21,008 bases of DNA from an uncultured Collinsella sp. (GCA_900754445.1 CAAECW010000044.1:1-21008), one strand, 5' to 3'. Shown: positions 1 to 8,252, counted from the stretch's first letter. Numbers and translations: made by a program. Notes: generated by a model from the sequence alone, not told the origin.

Positions 1-39
1 AAACCTAAGTCCAGCACGGGCCCGGACGATAACAACCGG

Positions 40-1068
40 CTACAGGTCGATGTGCGATTCCTTGATCGGGAACGGCTCCGCGAAGTGGCACGCGCAGCAG
101 TGGCCCGGGGCAACTTCCTTAAACTCAGGCAGCTTCTCGGAGCAGATGCCCTGAGCGATCGGGCAGCGCGTGTGGAAACGGCAGCCGGTCGGCGGATCCA
201 GCGGTGACGGCGGATCGCCGGCAAGGATGATACGCTTACGGGTCTTCTGGATATCCGGATCGGGAACCGGCACGGCAGACAGCAGCGACTGCGTGTACGG
301 ATGGTGGGGCTCGCTGTAGAGCGTCTTCCAGTCCGAAACCTCGACCATCTTACCCAGATACATAACGGCAACGCGATCGGAGATGTGCTGCACGACGGAC
401 AGGTCGTGAGCGATAAACAGATACGCGGTACCGAACTTGTCCTGCAGTTCCTTGAGCAGGTTCAGAACCTGGGCCTGAATGGACACATCCAGAGCGGAAA
501 CCGGCTCGTCGCAGATAATCAGCTTAGGCTTCAGCGCAAATGCACGGGCAATGCCGACACGCTGACGCTGACCGCCGGAGAACTCATGAGGATAGCGGTT
601 AATGTGCTCGGGGTTCAGTCCGACAACGTCGAGAAGCTCGCGGACGCGCTCAATGCGCTCCTCCTTGGTGCCCACGCCGTGAATGGTCATGGGCTCGGAG
701 ACGATCTCGCCGATGGTCATGCGGGGATTCAGCGAAGCATAGGGATCCTGGAAGATAAACTGCATCTCGCGACGCATGTCCTTGATCTCATGCTTGCTCA
801 TCTCGGCAACATCTTTACCCTGGAAGAACACTTTGCCTGCCGTCGGCTTGGTCAGGCGCATGATGGTAAGGCCCGTGGTGGACTTACCGCAACCAGACTC
901 GCCGACCAGGCCAAAGGTCTCACCCGGATAAATCTCGAACGAAATGTCATTCACAGCAGAGACGACACGCTTGGAGAAGCGCTTGGCGAACATGCCGGAC
1001 TCAGCGGGAAACTCCTTAGAGAGGTGCTCGACCTTCAGCAGAGGAGTACGCTCGTTGGTATCTGCCAT
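40..1068 (-). CDS. oppF: Oligopeptide ABC transporter ATP-binding protein OppF
   Basis: This is one of the two cytoplasmic ATPases that drive peptide import through OppBC. The 342-residue protein shows a complete ABC ATPase: Walker A GESGCGKS at residues 56-63, Q-loop Gln107, signature FSGGQ at 163-167, Walker B ending in ICDEP with Glu188, and H-loop His221. The C-terminal oligopeptide/dipeptide-type extension carries the family cysteines (Cys296, Cys302, Cys309 and a cluster at 324-327). The ATG overlaps the oppD stop codon by one base (TAATG), which implies translational coupling. It is the last gene of oppABCDF; only 39 bases lie beyond its TAG stop, and I see no convincing terminator there. 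Peptide specificity cannot be told from the ATPase, so dipeptide (Dpp) transport remains possible. Confidence 0.93.
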   Translation of the reverse strand: MADTNERTPLLKVEHLSKEFPAESGMFAKRFSKRVVSAVNDISFEIYPGETFGLVGESGCGKSTTGLTIMRLTKPTAGKVFFQGKDVAEMSKHEIKDMRREMQFIFQDPYASLNPRMTIGEIVSEPMTIHGVGTKEERIERVRELLDVVGLNPEHINRYPHEFSGGQRQRVGIARAFALKPKLIICDEPVSALDVSIQAQVLNLLKELQDKFGTAYLFIAHDLSVVQHISDRVAVMYLGKMVEVSDWKTLYSEPHHPYTQSLLSAVPVPDPDIQKTRKRIILAGDPPSPLDPPTGCRFHTRCPIAQGICSEKLPEFKEVAPGHCCACHFAEPFPIKESHIDL

Positions 1069-2159
1069 TACGCCTCGCCTCCCTTCTTGGAATCCTTGCG
1101 CGTACGGGACGTCTCAGGAGCGTTCTTGAGGAACTCGGGGTCACCGGAGTAGTGGCACGCAGAGTAATGACCAGACTCGGTGACAACGCGCTCGGGGCGC
1201 TGCTTGCGGCACTTGTCCGTCGCATAGGGGCAGCGAGGAGAGAAGACGCAGCCCTCAGGCAGGTTCATGAGCGAAGGCGGGTTGCCGTGAATCGGCGTAA
1301 GAGGCTTCTTCTCTTCGATGGCCTGCTCCGGGATGGAACGGATAAGGCCCCAGGTGTAGGGGTGGCGGCTCTCATAGAAGATTTCCTCAGCAGTACCGAA
1401 CTCGACGGGACGGCCGGCGTACATAACCATGATCTTATCGGCCATATCGGCAACGACGCCCAGGTCATGGGTAATCATGATAATGGCGTTGCCGTTCTTC
1501 TCCTGCATCTCCTGCATGAGCTCGATAATCTGAGCCTGAATGGTAACGTCCAGAGCCGTCGTGGGCTCGTCGGCAATCAGGATATCGGGATCGCAGGCAA
1601 GAGCCATAGCGATCATGACACGCTGACGCATACCGCCCGAGAACTGGTGCGGATACTCATTGACGCGCTTCTCGGGCTCGGGGATACCCACGAGGTCCAA
1701 AAGCTCGGTAGCGCGCTTGAGTGCCTCCTGCTTGGAGTAGCCACGGTGCAGACGAAGGCCCTCGCCCACCTGCTTGCCGATCTTATAGACCGGGTTCAAG
1801 GAGGTCATAGGATCTTGGAAGATCATCGCGATATCGTTACCGCGAATGTGCTGCATCTCTTCTTCGGTCATCTCGAGGATAGAACGACCGCGATAGCGAA
1901 CGTCGCCGCCCTCGATCTTTCCCGGAGGCATCGAGATAAGACCCATGATGGTCATGGCGGTCACGGACTTACCGGAGCCGGACTCACCGACGACGCCCAG
2001 GGTCTCGCCGCGATCGAGCGTGTAGGAAACACCGTCGACAGCGCGAACAACGCCATCCTCGGTGTGGAAATACATCTTAAGGTCATCGACCTCGAGCAGA
2101 TGCTGGCCCTCGGGAACCGGCTGGTCCTTCAGGTCCACATAGTTCTTGTTCTTCTTCAT
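1068..2159 (-). CDS. oppD: Oligopeptide ABC transporter ATP-binding protein OppD
   Basis: This is the second ATPase of the peptide importer, pairing with OppF beneath the OppBC channel. In its 363 residues I see Walker A GESGSGKS at 58-65, the Q-loop in IFQDP near 115, the signature variant FSGGM at 173-177 (common in OppD/DppD), Walker B IADEP with Glu198, and H-loop His231. The C-terminal domain holds Cys304, Cys310, Cys317 and Cys335 in the family spacing. The start is two bases past the oppC stop, with a purine-rich GAAGGA about 9 bases upstream inside the oppC end. It overlaps oppF by one base. The tight packing indicates one mRNA for oppB through oppF. Confidence 0.93.
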   Translation of the reverse strand: MKKNKNYVDLKDQPVPEGQHLLEVDDLKMYFHTEDGVVRAVDGVSYTLDRGETLGVVGESGSGKSVTAMTIMGLISMPPGKIEGGDVRYRGRSILEMTEEEMQHIRGNDIAMIFQDPMTSLNPVYKIGKQVGEGLRLHRGYSKQEALKRATELLDLVGIPEPEKRVNEYPHQFSGGMRQRVMIAMALACDPDILIADEPTTALDVTIQAQIIELMQEMQEKNGNAIIMITHDLGVVADMADKIMVMYAGRPVEFGTAEEIFYESRHPYTWGLIRSIPEQAIEEKKPLTPIHGNPPSLMNLPEGCVFSPRCPYATDKCRKQRPERVVTESGHYSACHYSGDPEFLKNAPETSRTRKDSKKGGEA

Positions 2160-2161
2160 CC

Positions 2162-3097
2162 TTATGCGTCCTTCATCTTGACGTCGAGGGCGTCGCGCAG
2201 ACCGTCACCCAGCAGGGTGAAGGCGAGCACCGTCGAGAGAATTGCCAGACCGGGCATGATCATCATCCAGGGAGCAGTCAGAAGATACTGCTGACCGTCC
2301 TGAATCATGGAGCCCCACGAAGGCGTAGGCGGAATAACGCCCATGCCGAGGAAGGACAGAGCGGACTCGGTCAGAATGGCGCCACCAATGTTCATGGTCG
2401 CGTAGACCACGATGGAAGCGACGGAGTTCGGGAAGATGTGACGTACAACGATACGAGCATCAGATGCACCCATCGCGCGCGCAGCATCAACATAGTCGTT
2501 TTCCTTGACCGTCAAGATTGCAGAGCGGAAGACGCGCGCAATCGAAGGCCAGCCGAGAATGCCGATGGCGATAAAGACGTTCTGAAGACCACGGCCGATA
2601 ACGGCGATCATGGCGACAACGAACAGCACGTACGGGAACGCCAGGAAGATGTCCGCACAGCGCATGATGATCGTATCCCAGATGCCGCCGTAGAAACCCG
2701 CCAGAGCACCCATGACCAGACCAATCAGCGTGGAGATCGCGGTGGCCATAATTCCGACGGACAGCGAAACGCGCGCACCGTAGATAACGCGGACGAGAAT
2801 GTCACGACCAAGGGCGTCGGTGCCAAACGGATGCTCTGCACACGGAGCCAGCAGCGACGTCTCGGCCATAGTGGTCGAGTCGGAAGCCGTCGGGGAACCG
2901 AGCCAGGGCTTAGCCCACAGATCTGCGGTCAGGGCAACCACAACGACGATGATGATCCAGCAGACACCGATAACGGCGAGCTTGTTCTTACGAAGACGCT
3001 TAAAAGCGTCGCCCCACAGCGTGCGGGACTTGGCGGGAGCAGATGCGACCTTGGTGGCGGTAGCCTGCTCCTGAGACTGAGAATCAGTTTCCTGCAT
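2162..3097 (-). CDS. oppC: Oligopeptide ABC transporter permease OppC
   Basis: This is an inner-membrane permease that forms half of the peptide translocation channel with OppB. The 311-residue protein begins with a hydrophilic segment of about 35 residues, then a membrane helix near 40-60 and an extracytoplasmic stretch ending in the family motif HPFGTDALGRD. A binding-protein-dependent transport core follows with about five more helices. The cytoplasmic EAA loop that docks on the ATPases is clear (ENDYVDAARAMGASDARI). The length is normal for OppC/DppC. A strong ribosome binding site (GGAGG, 8 bases before the ATG) supports the start. It lies 14 bases after oppB and 2 bases before oppD. Confidence 0.93.
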   Translation of the reverse strand: MQETDSQSQEQATATKVASAPAKSRTLWGDAFKRLRKNKLAVIGVCWIIIVVVVALTADLWAKPWLGSPTASDSTTMAETSLLAPCAEHPFGTDALGRDILVRVIYGARVSLSVGIMATAISTLIGLVMGALAGFYGGIWDTIIMRCADIFLAFPYVLFVVAMIAVIGRGLQNVFIAIGILGWPSIARVFRSAILTVKENDYVDAARAMGASDARIVVRHIFPNSVASIVVYATMNIGGAILTESALSFLGMGVIPPTPSWGSMIQDGQQYLLTAPWMMIMPGLAILSTVLAFTLLGDGLRDALDVKMKDA

Positions 3098-3111
3098 GAG
3101 ACGTACCTCCC

Positions 3112-4149
3112 TTAGGCCTTATCCGACGGACCGCCAAGGCGGATGCGCGGGTCGAGGAATGCATAGCTAATGTCGACGAGCAGGTTGATCACCATGACGA
3201 CGACAACGATGAGCGTAACGCCGCCCATAACGATGGGCCAGTCACGCATGCTAATGGCGCGATAGACCTCATAGCCGATACCGGGCCAGTTAAAAACCGT
3301 CTCGGTCAGGATGGCGCCCGAAAGCATGCCACCAAAGTCGACACCAATATAGGTAACGACGGGGATGAGTGCATTCTTAAGCGCATGCTTGACGATGATC
3401 GCGCGATTGGAGAGACCCTTGGCCTTTGCCGTACGGATGTAATCCTGGTTCATGACGTCAAGCAGCTGCGAGCGCATAATGCGGGCGGCATAAGCGGTCG
3501 AAACCGAAGCCAGCGTAATGGTCGGAAGCACATAGTGCATCCAATCCTGATACTGAGAGCTGGAACCGCCGGCACCCGAGATCGGCATGGAGATTGCACC
3601 GCCCGTAGCGTCCTTGAGGATGACGCCAAAGAACAGCTGCAGCAACATACCGAGCCAGAAGGCCGGGACCGCAACGAGGATCGACGTGGTGAGCGTTACC
3701 AAAATATCCCAGAAGGAATAACGCTTTACCGCCGAAATGATACCCGCACCGATACCCATGATTGCCTCGAGCACGATGGCGCACGCGGCAAGTTTGACCG
3801 TATACGGATACTTCTGGGCAAAGATTTCCGTAACCGGCAGCTTGCGCTGATACGAATTGCCCAGATCGCCATGAAGCAGGCCGTTCATGTAATACAAGTA
3901 ACGGTCCACGAGCGACGTTTGAACGGGGTCGCCGTTCTCGTCAAGGATCGCGTTGCCGTCCTCGTCCGACTGGACCAGGTGATAGCGGACGCGAAGCTGA
4001 AGCTCCACCTCGGGGGACAGAGCCTTGTCTCCACCGATCAGCTTGATCGGATCTCCCGGCACGATATTCTGAAGGGCGAACAGAATCAGCGTAACGCCCA
4101 AAAATACCGGGATGAACTGAAGCACACGTTTAACGATGTACTTACCCAT
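3112..4149 (-). CDS. oppB: Oligopeptide ABC transporter permease OppB
   Basis: This is the first permease of the peptide importer. The N-terminus GKYIVKRVLQFIPVFLGVTL and the following NIVPGDP are typical of OppB/DppB. Six membrane helices are expected, and the ATPase-docking EAA loop reads YIRTAKAKGLSNRAIIVKHA. At 345 residues it is longer than the roughly 306 of enteric OppB. The extra length lies mainly in extracytoplasmic loops: an acidic stretch near residues 98-115 with two NGD/DGN-type turns, and a Gly/Ser-rich stretch near 190-205. The start is supported by AGGGGAG four bases upstream. It follows oppA after 156 bases that contain a 10-bp hairpin, so it may be expressed below oppA. Confidence 0.92.
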   Translation of the reverse strand: MGKYIVKRVLQFIPVFLGVTLILFALQNIVPGDPIKLIGGDKALSPEVELQLRVRYHLVQSDEDGNAILDENGDPVQTSLVDRYLYYMNGLLHGDLGNSYQRKLPVTEIFAQKYPYTVKLAACAIVLEAIMGIGAGIISAVKRYSFWDILVTLTTSILVAVPAFWLGMLLQLFFGVILKDATGGAISMPISGAGGSSSQYQDWMHYVLPTITLASVSTAYAARIMRSQLLDVMNQDYIRTAKAKGLSNRAIIVKHALKNALIPVVTYIGVDFGGMLSGAILTETVFNWPGIGYEVYRAISMRDWPIVMGGVTLIVVVVMVINLLVDISYAFLDPRIRLGGPSDKA

Positions 4150-4179
4150 ACCACTCCCCTATCTAGGGATTAACCTAAA

Positions 4180-4209
4180 TGGGATGCCGATCGCCAGACC
4201 GGCATCCCA
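4180..4209 (-). promoter_or_regulatory. Intercistronic hairpin between oppA and oppB
   Basis: This is a perfect 10-bp stem (TGGGATGCCG with CGGCATCCCA) around a 10-base loop, 96 bases after the oppA stop and 30 bases before the oppB start. On the transcribed strand the stem is followed only by TTTAGGTT, a weak U-tract. It may act as a partial terminator or as a 3' stabiliser of an oppA-only transcript, which would give more binding protein than permease. The rest of the 4150-4305 gap shows nothing else that I can support. Confidence 0.6.
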
Positions 4210-4305
4210 AAATTACCATCAGCCAGTTTACCCCAGGTTAGGGAGAACTGTATGTTTCCCATGAGGTCTACGTAAATACTTGACCCTCACGGAAGCTGCA
4301 AACTC

Positions 4306-5982
4306 TTAGGCGAGCTCAGCGGTACCCAGCTCGGCGTGCTTCTGCGGATCGACATAGAGGTGCTTGATGCGATCGGAGCCGACGATGGTGTGCGTGTAGA
4401 ACATCACCGGGATGACCGGGCAGTCGGCAGCGACCATTGCATCGGCCTCCTGCATCTTAGCGACGCGCTCCTCGTCGTCAACAATAGTACGAGCCTCGTC
4501 GACCTTGGCGTCGAACTCGGGGTTGTTGTAACCGGAGCGGTTGTCGCCACCGAGGGAGTCGGAGTGGAACAGCGGATACAGGAAGTTGTCCATGATCGGG
4601 TAGTCGGCAATCCAACCCAGACGACCGAACTGATAGTTAAAGTTCTGATACTGCTCGAGCAGGGCAGACCACTCGGGGGTATCGGAGACAGCGGTAACGC
4701 CAACCTTGGCGAGGTCGCCGATGATGGACTCCATGATCTCCTTGTGACCGCCGTCCTGGTTGTAGGAAAGGGTCACGCTAATGCCACGATCCCCGTTAGC
4801 GCCAGCGGGAGCAACCTTGTCGAGGTACTCGTTAGCCTTGTCGACATCGTAGGCGCAGAACTCCCATGCGCCCTCCTTGTAGCCATCGATGCCCGGAGGA
4901 ACAATGCCGTCGGCAGGGGTACGGGTACCCTTGAAGATGGTCTTGCAGATGGCCTCACGGTTGATGGCCAGGGAGATGCCCCTACGCAGGTCGGCGTTGT
5001 TGAACGGCTCGGCCGTGGTGTTGCAGGTCAGATAGTACGTGGAAGGCTCGGCGCCGAGCAGCATGCGCTCGCCGTCACCCATGGTGTAGCCGTCCTTGGA
5101 CACGCCGCGATCCTTCTTAGCGGCATCGATCTGAGCAACGGGAACGTCGCAGACATCGAGGTTACCGGCCTGGAACTCCTTGTAAGCAGTCTCCATGTCC
5201 TTGATGACCTGGAAGTGGATGCCATCGATCTTGGCCTTGTCGCCATAGTAATCGTCGAACTTCTTGAGGTTGATCTCCTGACCATCCTCCCACTTGCCGT
5301 CCATCATGAACGGGCCGTTACCGACCGGTGCAAGATAGAAGCTCTTGACATCGGACTCGGCGCACTCGGGAACCGGGGCCAGAGCCGGGTGAGAGGCGAC
5401 GAAGGGGAAGTCGGCGTAAGCGGAAGACAGCTTGACGACGAGGGTCTCATCGTCGGGGCAAGTAACACCGCTGAGCTCGGTAGCGTTACCGGCAAGCAGG
5501 TCGTCATAGCCCTCGACCATAGAAAGGTGATAGGAGACCTCGGAAGGGCCGTACTCGGTAGCGATGGCCGACTTGGTGTTGACCAGACGCTCCCAACCGA
5601 GCTTGAAGGACTTGGAGGTAACGTCGTCACCGTTGTGGAACTTGGCCTTCTTGATCTTGAAGGTGAACTCGGTGGCGTCGTCGTTGGCCTCAAAGGACTC
5701 GCAAGCCAGCGGAACGATCTCGCCCTTCTCGGCGTCATAAGAGGTCAGAGCATCAAAGAGCTGGTACTCGACCTGAGTGCCCTGGTCCTCCTGGACGTTA
5801 TAGGGGTCGATGCAGACCGGGTTGTTGATGTAGAAGTTCAGCGTCGAACCGGACTCAGAACCGGAAGCGTCGCCGCCCTTCTTGCCGCATGCGGCAAGAA
5901 AAGCCATGGAGCTCGCAGCAAGGGTACCGCCGACAAAGGCGCGACGACCCATAACGGGCTGGTGGAACATAGAATCAGCCAT
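4306..5982 (-). CDS. oppA: Oligopeptide-binding lipoprotein OppA (SBP family 5)
   Basis: This extracytoplasmic receptor captures peptides and delivers them to OppBC. I start it at the ATG at 5982, giving 558 residues, because AAGGAGG lies just upstream and the resulting N-terminus is a proper lipoprotein signal. The signal has Arg13-Arg14 followed by Ala-Phe, a hydrophobic core, and lipobox LAAC with Cys32 as the lipidated residue. RRAF resembles a twin-arginine motif, so Tat export is possible. The mature protein is a full-length SBP_bac_5 binding protein, beginning with FYINNPVCIDPYN and ending near the TAA stop in a typical lobe-I closing segment. It is the first gene of the opp operon. 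An upstream in-frame ATG at 6129 adds 49 residues with no signal character and is unlikely. Confidence 0.93.
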   Translation of the reverse strand: MADSMFHQPVMGRRAFVGGTLAASSMAFLAACGKKGGDASGSESGSTLNFYINNPVCIDPYNVQEDQGTQVEYQLFDALTSYDAEKGEIVPLACESFEANDDATEFTFKIKKAKFHNGDDVTSKSFKLGWERLVNTKSAIATEYGPSEVSYHLSMVEGYDDLLAGNATELSGVTCPDDETLVVKLSSAYADFPFVASHPALAPVPECAESDVKSFYLAPVGNGPFMMDGKWEDGQEINLKKFDDYYGDKAKIDGIHFQVIKDMETAYKEFQAGNLDVCDVPVAQIDAAKKDRGVSKDGYTMGDGERMLLGAEPSTYYLTCNTTAEPFNNADLRRGISLAINREAICKTIFKGTRTPADGIVPPGIDGYKEGAWEFCAYDVDKANEYLDKVAPAGANGDRGISVTLSYNQDGGHKEIMESIIGDLAKVGVTAVSDTPEWSALLEQYQNFNYQFGRLGWIADYPIMDNFLYPLFHSDSLGGDNRSGYNNPEFDAKVDEARTIVDDEERVAKMQEADAMVAADCPVIPVMFYTHTIVGSDRIKHLYVDPQKHAELGTAELA

Positions 5983-6013
5983 GCCATCCTCCTTATGAGA
6001 TAGGACAAAGTAA

Positions 6014-6049
6014 GTTCGGTCGGGCAACGTCAAGACAGCCCAATCGAAC
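6014..6049 (-). promoter_or_regulatory. Leader hairpin in the oppA 5' untranslated region
   Basis: The arms GTTCGATTGGGC and GCCCGACCGAAC on the transcribed strand form a 12-pair stem with one A-C mismatch and one G-U pair around a 12-base loop. It ends about 20 bases before the oppA ribosome binding site and is not followed by a U-run, so it is not an intrinsic terminator. It could stabilise the mRNA or bind a regulator. Confidence 0.5.
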
Positions 6050-6060
6050 CATTCAAACGC

Positions 6061-6095
6061 GGTCCGCCGTTTTGGCTGGTTATACAAAGCGGACC
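6061..6095. promoter_or_regulatory. Perfect 7-bp dyad flanking the oppA -10 element
   Basis: GGTCCGC (6061-6067) and GCGGACC (6089-6095) form a perfect inverted repeat with arm centres 28 bp apart. The candidate oppA -10 lies between them. A dimeric regulator bound here would block polymerase, so this is a candidate operator. The spacing also allows a weak hairpin. No regulator is encoded in the window. Confidence 0.35.
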
Positions 6096-6107
6096 AACGT
6101 ATTGCAA
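6079..6107 (-). promoter_or_regulatory. Candidate oppA promoter
   Basis: On the minus strand, TTGCAA (6107-6102) is followed after exactly 17 bases by TATAAC (6084-6079), a good sigma-70-type match in an otherwise gene-free interval. Transcription would start near 6072, giving a leader of about 90 bases that contains the 6014-6049 hairpin. Confidence 0.5.
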
Positions 6108-6221
6108 TACAGTAGCGCATTTTATGCACGATTTGGGGCTAATTCCGGTTAACGGTCGAGATTTTCTTTAGTTGGGCGAAGTATATGAGGATATTTTGGC
6201 TCTGTTACAAATATGTAAACA

Positions 6222-6251
6222 AAAAGGGTCCCGCACTTGCGGGACCCTTTT
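6222..6251 (-). terminator. Rho-independent terminator after secG
   Basis: A perfect 13-bp stem, AAAAGGGTCCCGC with GCGGGACCCTTTT, closes a 4-base loop. On the minus strand the stem runs into TTTTTGTTT. It lies 22 bases after the secG stop codon and separates secG from oppA. Confidence 0.9.
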
Positions 6252-6273
6252 CAAGTATTTATGCGGCTCGTGA

Positions 6274-6528
6274 TTAGTAGCCCACGATGCCCTGCGGAAA
6301 GAAGAACATGCACAGCACGACGCACACGGCAAACACGACAGCCATGATGACGGTCAGGCGGTCAAGGTTCTGCTCCATAACGCCCGTGGCAGAGCTGGAG
6401 TTATACAGCGAGCTGGCAATCATATCCGAAACGCCGGTACCCTTACCGGAATGCATCAGGACGAGAATCGTCAGCGCCACGGCAGAAACAGCCCAAACGA
6501 CAAACAGAAGAATCTGGAACGGACCCAT
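6274..6528 (-). CDS. secG: Preprotein translocase subunit SecG
   Basis: SecG is the small membrane subunit of the SecYEG channel that aids SecA-driven export. The 84-residue protein has two membrane helices (about residues 5-26 and 57-77). They are joined by the conserved glycine-rich cytoplasmic loop, with SGKGTGVSD near 27-35, followed by EQNLDRLT just before helix 2. This is the family hallmark, and its length is normal. AGGAG lies 8-9 bases upstream of the ATG. It sits between two terminators, so it appears to be its own transcription unit, though I could not find a convincing promoter in 6529-6635. secG next to the pgk-tpiA genes is the usual actinobacterial order. Confidence 0.93.
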   Translation of the reverse strand: MGPFQILLFVVWAVSAVALTILVLMHSGKGTGVSDMIASSLYNSSSATGVMEQNLDRLTVIMAVVFAVCVVLCMFFFPQGIVGY

Positions 6529-6636
6529 AGATAAGCTCCTTAATAGAACAGTTCAAACTCCAGTACTGTACCACAATCCCCCGCTCTCCCCTACCTGCCA
6601 CTCAAGGACGGGGTGGAAATGGCAGAAATACCAAAA

Positions 6637-6668
6637 AGGGGGGTTGTCCGGTTGTGGACAACCCCCTT
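6637..6668 (-). terminator. Rho-independent terminator after gpmI
   Basis: GGGGGTTGTCC and GGACAACCCCC pair perfectly (11 bp) around a 6-base loop, with one further G-U and one A-T pair at the base. The minus strand continues into CTTTTTGG. It begins 26 bases after the gpmI stop and ends the pgk-tpiA-gpmI transcript. Confidence 0.88.
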
Positions 6669-6693
6669 GCTAGAAAACGGTATTTGTTTTCTA

Positions 6694-8247
6694 TTAGGCC
6701 TCGGTAGCGAGCACGCGGCCCGTCATCTCGGCGGAAGGCTCAATACCAGCCATGGTGAGCATGGTCGGAGCGATATCGGAAAGACGGCCGTCCTCGATAC
6801 CGGTGAGCTTGGCCTTCTCATCAACGATGATGAACGGCACGCGGTTGGTGGTGTGAGCCGTAAACGGATGCTTGGAACCGTCGGAAGCAACGTCAAACAT
6901 GTGATCGGCGTTGCCGTGGTCGGCGGTAATCAGTGCAAAGCCGCCCTTGGCGAGAATCGCCGGGACAACCTTGGACAGGGCATCGTCAACAGCCTCGACA
7001 GCCTTAACGGCAGCGTCGAAGACACCGGTGTGACCAACCATGTCGCAGTTCGCGAAGTTCACGATGTAGAAATCAGCGCGATCCTCGTTGATGGCGGCGA
7101 CAAGCTTCTCAGTAACCTCGGGAGCGCTCATCTCAGGCTGCAGATCGTAGGTAGCGACCTTGGGGGAAGCGACGAGCACGCGCTCCTCGCCCTCCTTGGG
7201 CTCCTCGATGCCGCCGTTGAGGAAGAACGTCACATGGGCGTACTTCTCGGTCTCGGCGGTGTGCAGCTGCTTCAGGCCATTGGCGGCGATAACGTCGGCC
7301 AGGACGTTCTCGGGGAACGTCTTGGGGAAAGCGACCTCGACGTCAAACGTCGGATCGTACTCGGTCATCGTCACAAAGTGCGAAAGCTTGATCTGCTCGC
7401 GCTCAAAGCCGTCGAACTCCTTGTCCGTGAACACGCGGGTCATCTGACGAGCGCGGTCGGGACGGAAGTTGAAGAAGATGGCCGCGTCGCCCTCGTGGAT
7501 GCCCTCGTTGTGGGCAGCGAAGGGCTCGACGAACTCGTCGCCGCGCGGGTCCTTCTCGTAGTAGGCCTTGATACCGGCAACGGGGTCGGTATCGGCATCG
7601 GAAGCGTTGACCATGACGTCGTAGGCGCGCTGGATGCGCTCCCAACGATTATCGCGGTCCATGGCCCAATAACGGCCCGAGACGGTGGCAACGCGAGCGT
7701 CGCAACCGGTCTCCTCGGAGATCTTGGCCAGGAAGGCGCAGAACTCACTCATGTAACCGGCACCGGACTGCGGGTCAACGTCGCGGCCATCCATGAAGGC
7801 GTGGACGCGAACGGTCTTGACACCATGCTCGGCAGCCATCTTGACCAGAGCCTCGACGTGGTTCATGTGGGAGTGAACGCCGCCAGGGCTCATAAGGCCC
7901 ATAAGGTGAAGGGTCTTGCCCTCAGCCTTGACATCGTCCATAGCCTTGACGAAAACCTCGTTCTTGGCGATGGAGCCGTCCTTGATGGCATTGTTGATGC
8001 GCGAAAGCTCCTGGAACACGATGCGGCCGGCACCGATGTTGAGGTGGCCTACCTCGGAGTTGCCCATCTGGCCGTCGGGAAGGCCCACGTCCTCGCCCGA
8101 AGCACCGAGCGTGGTGTGAGGATACTTCTCGTACAGGCTATCAAGGAAGGGCGTCTTGGCAGCGGCGACGGCGTTCTCGCCATCGGCCGGAGCCAGGCCG
8201 CAGCCGTCCATGATAATCAGGAGTGCAGGAAGATGACGCTGTGCCAT
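6694..8247 (-). CDS. gpmI: 2,3-bisphosphoglycerate-independent phosphoglycerate mutase
   Basis: This enzyme interconverts 3- and 2-phosphoglycerate in glycolysis, using a phosphoserine intermediate and two metal ions (Mn2+ in studied members). The 517-residue length is typical. I see the first metal ligand in IIMDG (Asp14), the phosphorylated serine in GNSEVGHLNIGAGR (Ser64), the substrate-binding segments AFMDGRDVDP, RYWAMDRD and FRPDRARQ, and the C-terminal metal site ITADHGNAD. It starts 5 bases after the tpiA stop; AGGA overlapping that stop serves as ribosome binding site. No cofactor-dependent GpmA is seen here. It ends at a strong terminator. Confidence 0.97.
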   Translation of the reverse strand: MAQRHLPALLIIMDGCGLAPADGENAVAAAKTPFLDSLYEKYPHTTLGASGEDVGLPDGQMGNSEVGHLNIGAGRIVFQELSRINNAIKDGSIAKNEVFVKAMDDVKAEGKTLHLMGLMSPGGVHSHMNHVEALVKMAAEHGVKTVRVHAFMDGRDVDPQSGAGYMSEFCAFLAKISEETGCDARVATVSGRYWAMDRDNRWERIQRAYDVMVNASDADTDPVAGIKAYYEKDPRGDEFVEPFAAHNEGIHEGDAAIFFNFRPDRARQMTRVFTDKEFDGFEREQIKLSHFVTMTEYDPTFDVEVAFPKTFPENVLADVIAANGLKQLHTAETEKYAHVTFFLNGGIEEPKEGEERVLVASPKVATYDLQPEMSAPEVTEKLVAAINEDRADFYIVNFANCDMVGHTGVFDAAVKAVEAVDDALSKVVPAILAKGGFALITADHGNADHMFDVASDGSKHPFTAHTTNRVPFIIVDEKAKLTGIEDGRLSDIAPTMLTMAGIEPSAEMTGRVLATEA

Positions 8248-8252
8248 ATGTC

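Noticed and set aside
1..39. Possible terminator after oppF
   Set aside because: Only weak 4-bp pairing (GTCC with GGAC) is visible and the window ends before any T-tract could be judged.
4170..4262. Possible 30-residue minus-strand peptide between oppA and oppB
   Set aside because: It has no Shine-Dalgarno sequence, and half of it is the 10-bp hairpin. A chance frame is the simpler reading.
4336..6003. Open reading frame of 555 codons on the plus strand opposite oppA
   Set aside because: Its product is a low-complexity Val/Leu/Asp-rich string with no family features. It mirrors the codon bias of oppA, a highly supported binding protein.
5983..6129. N-terminal extension of OppA to an upstream ATG at 6129
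   Set aside because: The extension would place 49 residues ahead of a clear lipoprotein signal and would start upstream of the proposed promoter.
6529..6635. Promoter for secG around a CAGTACTG palindrome
   Set aside because: TACAGT could serve as a -10 but no acceptable -35 lies at the right distance, so I do not annotate it.
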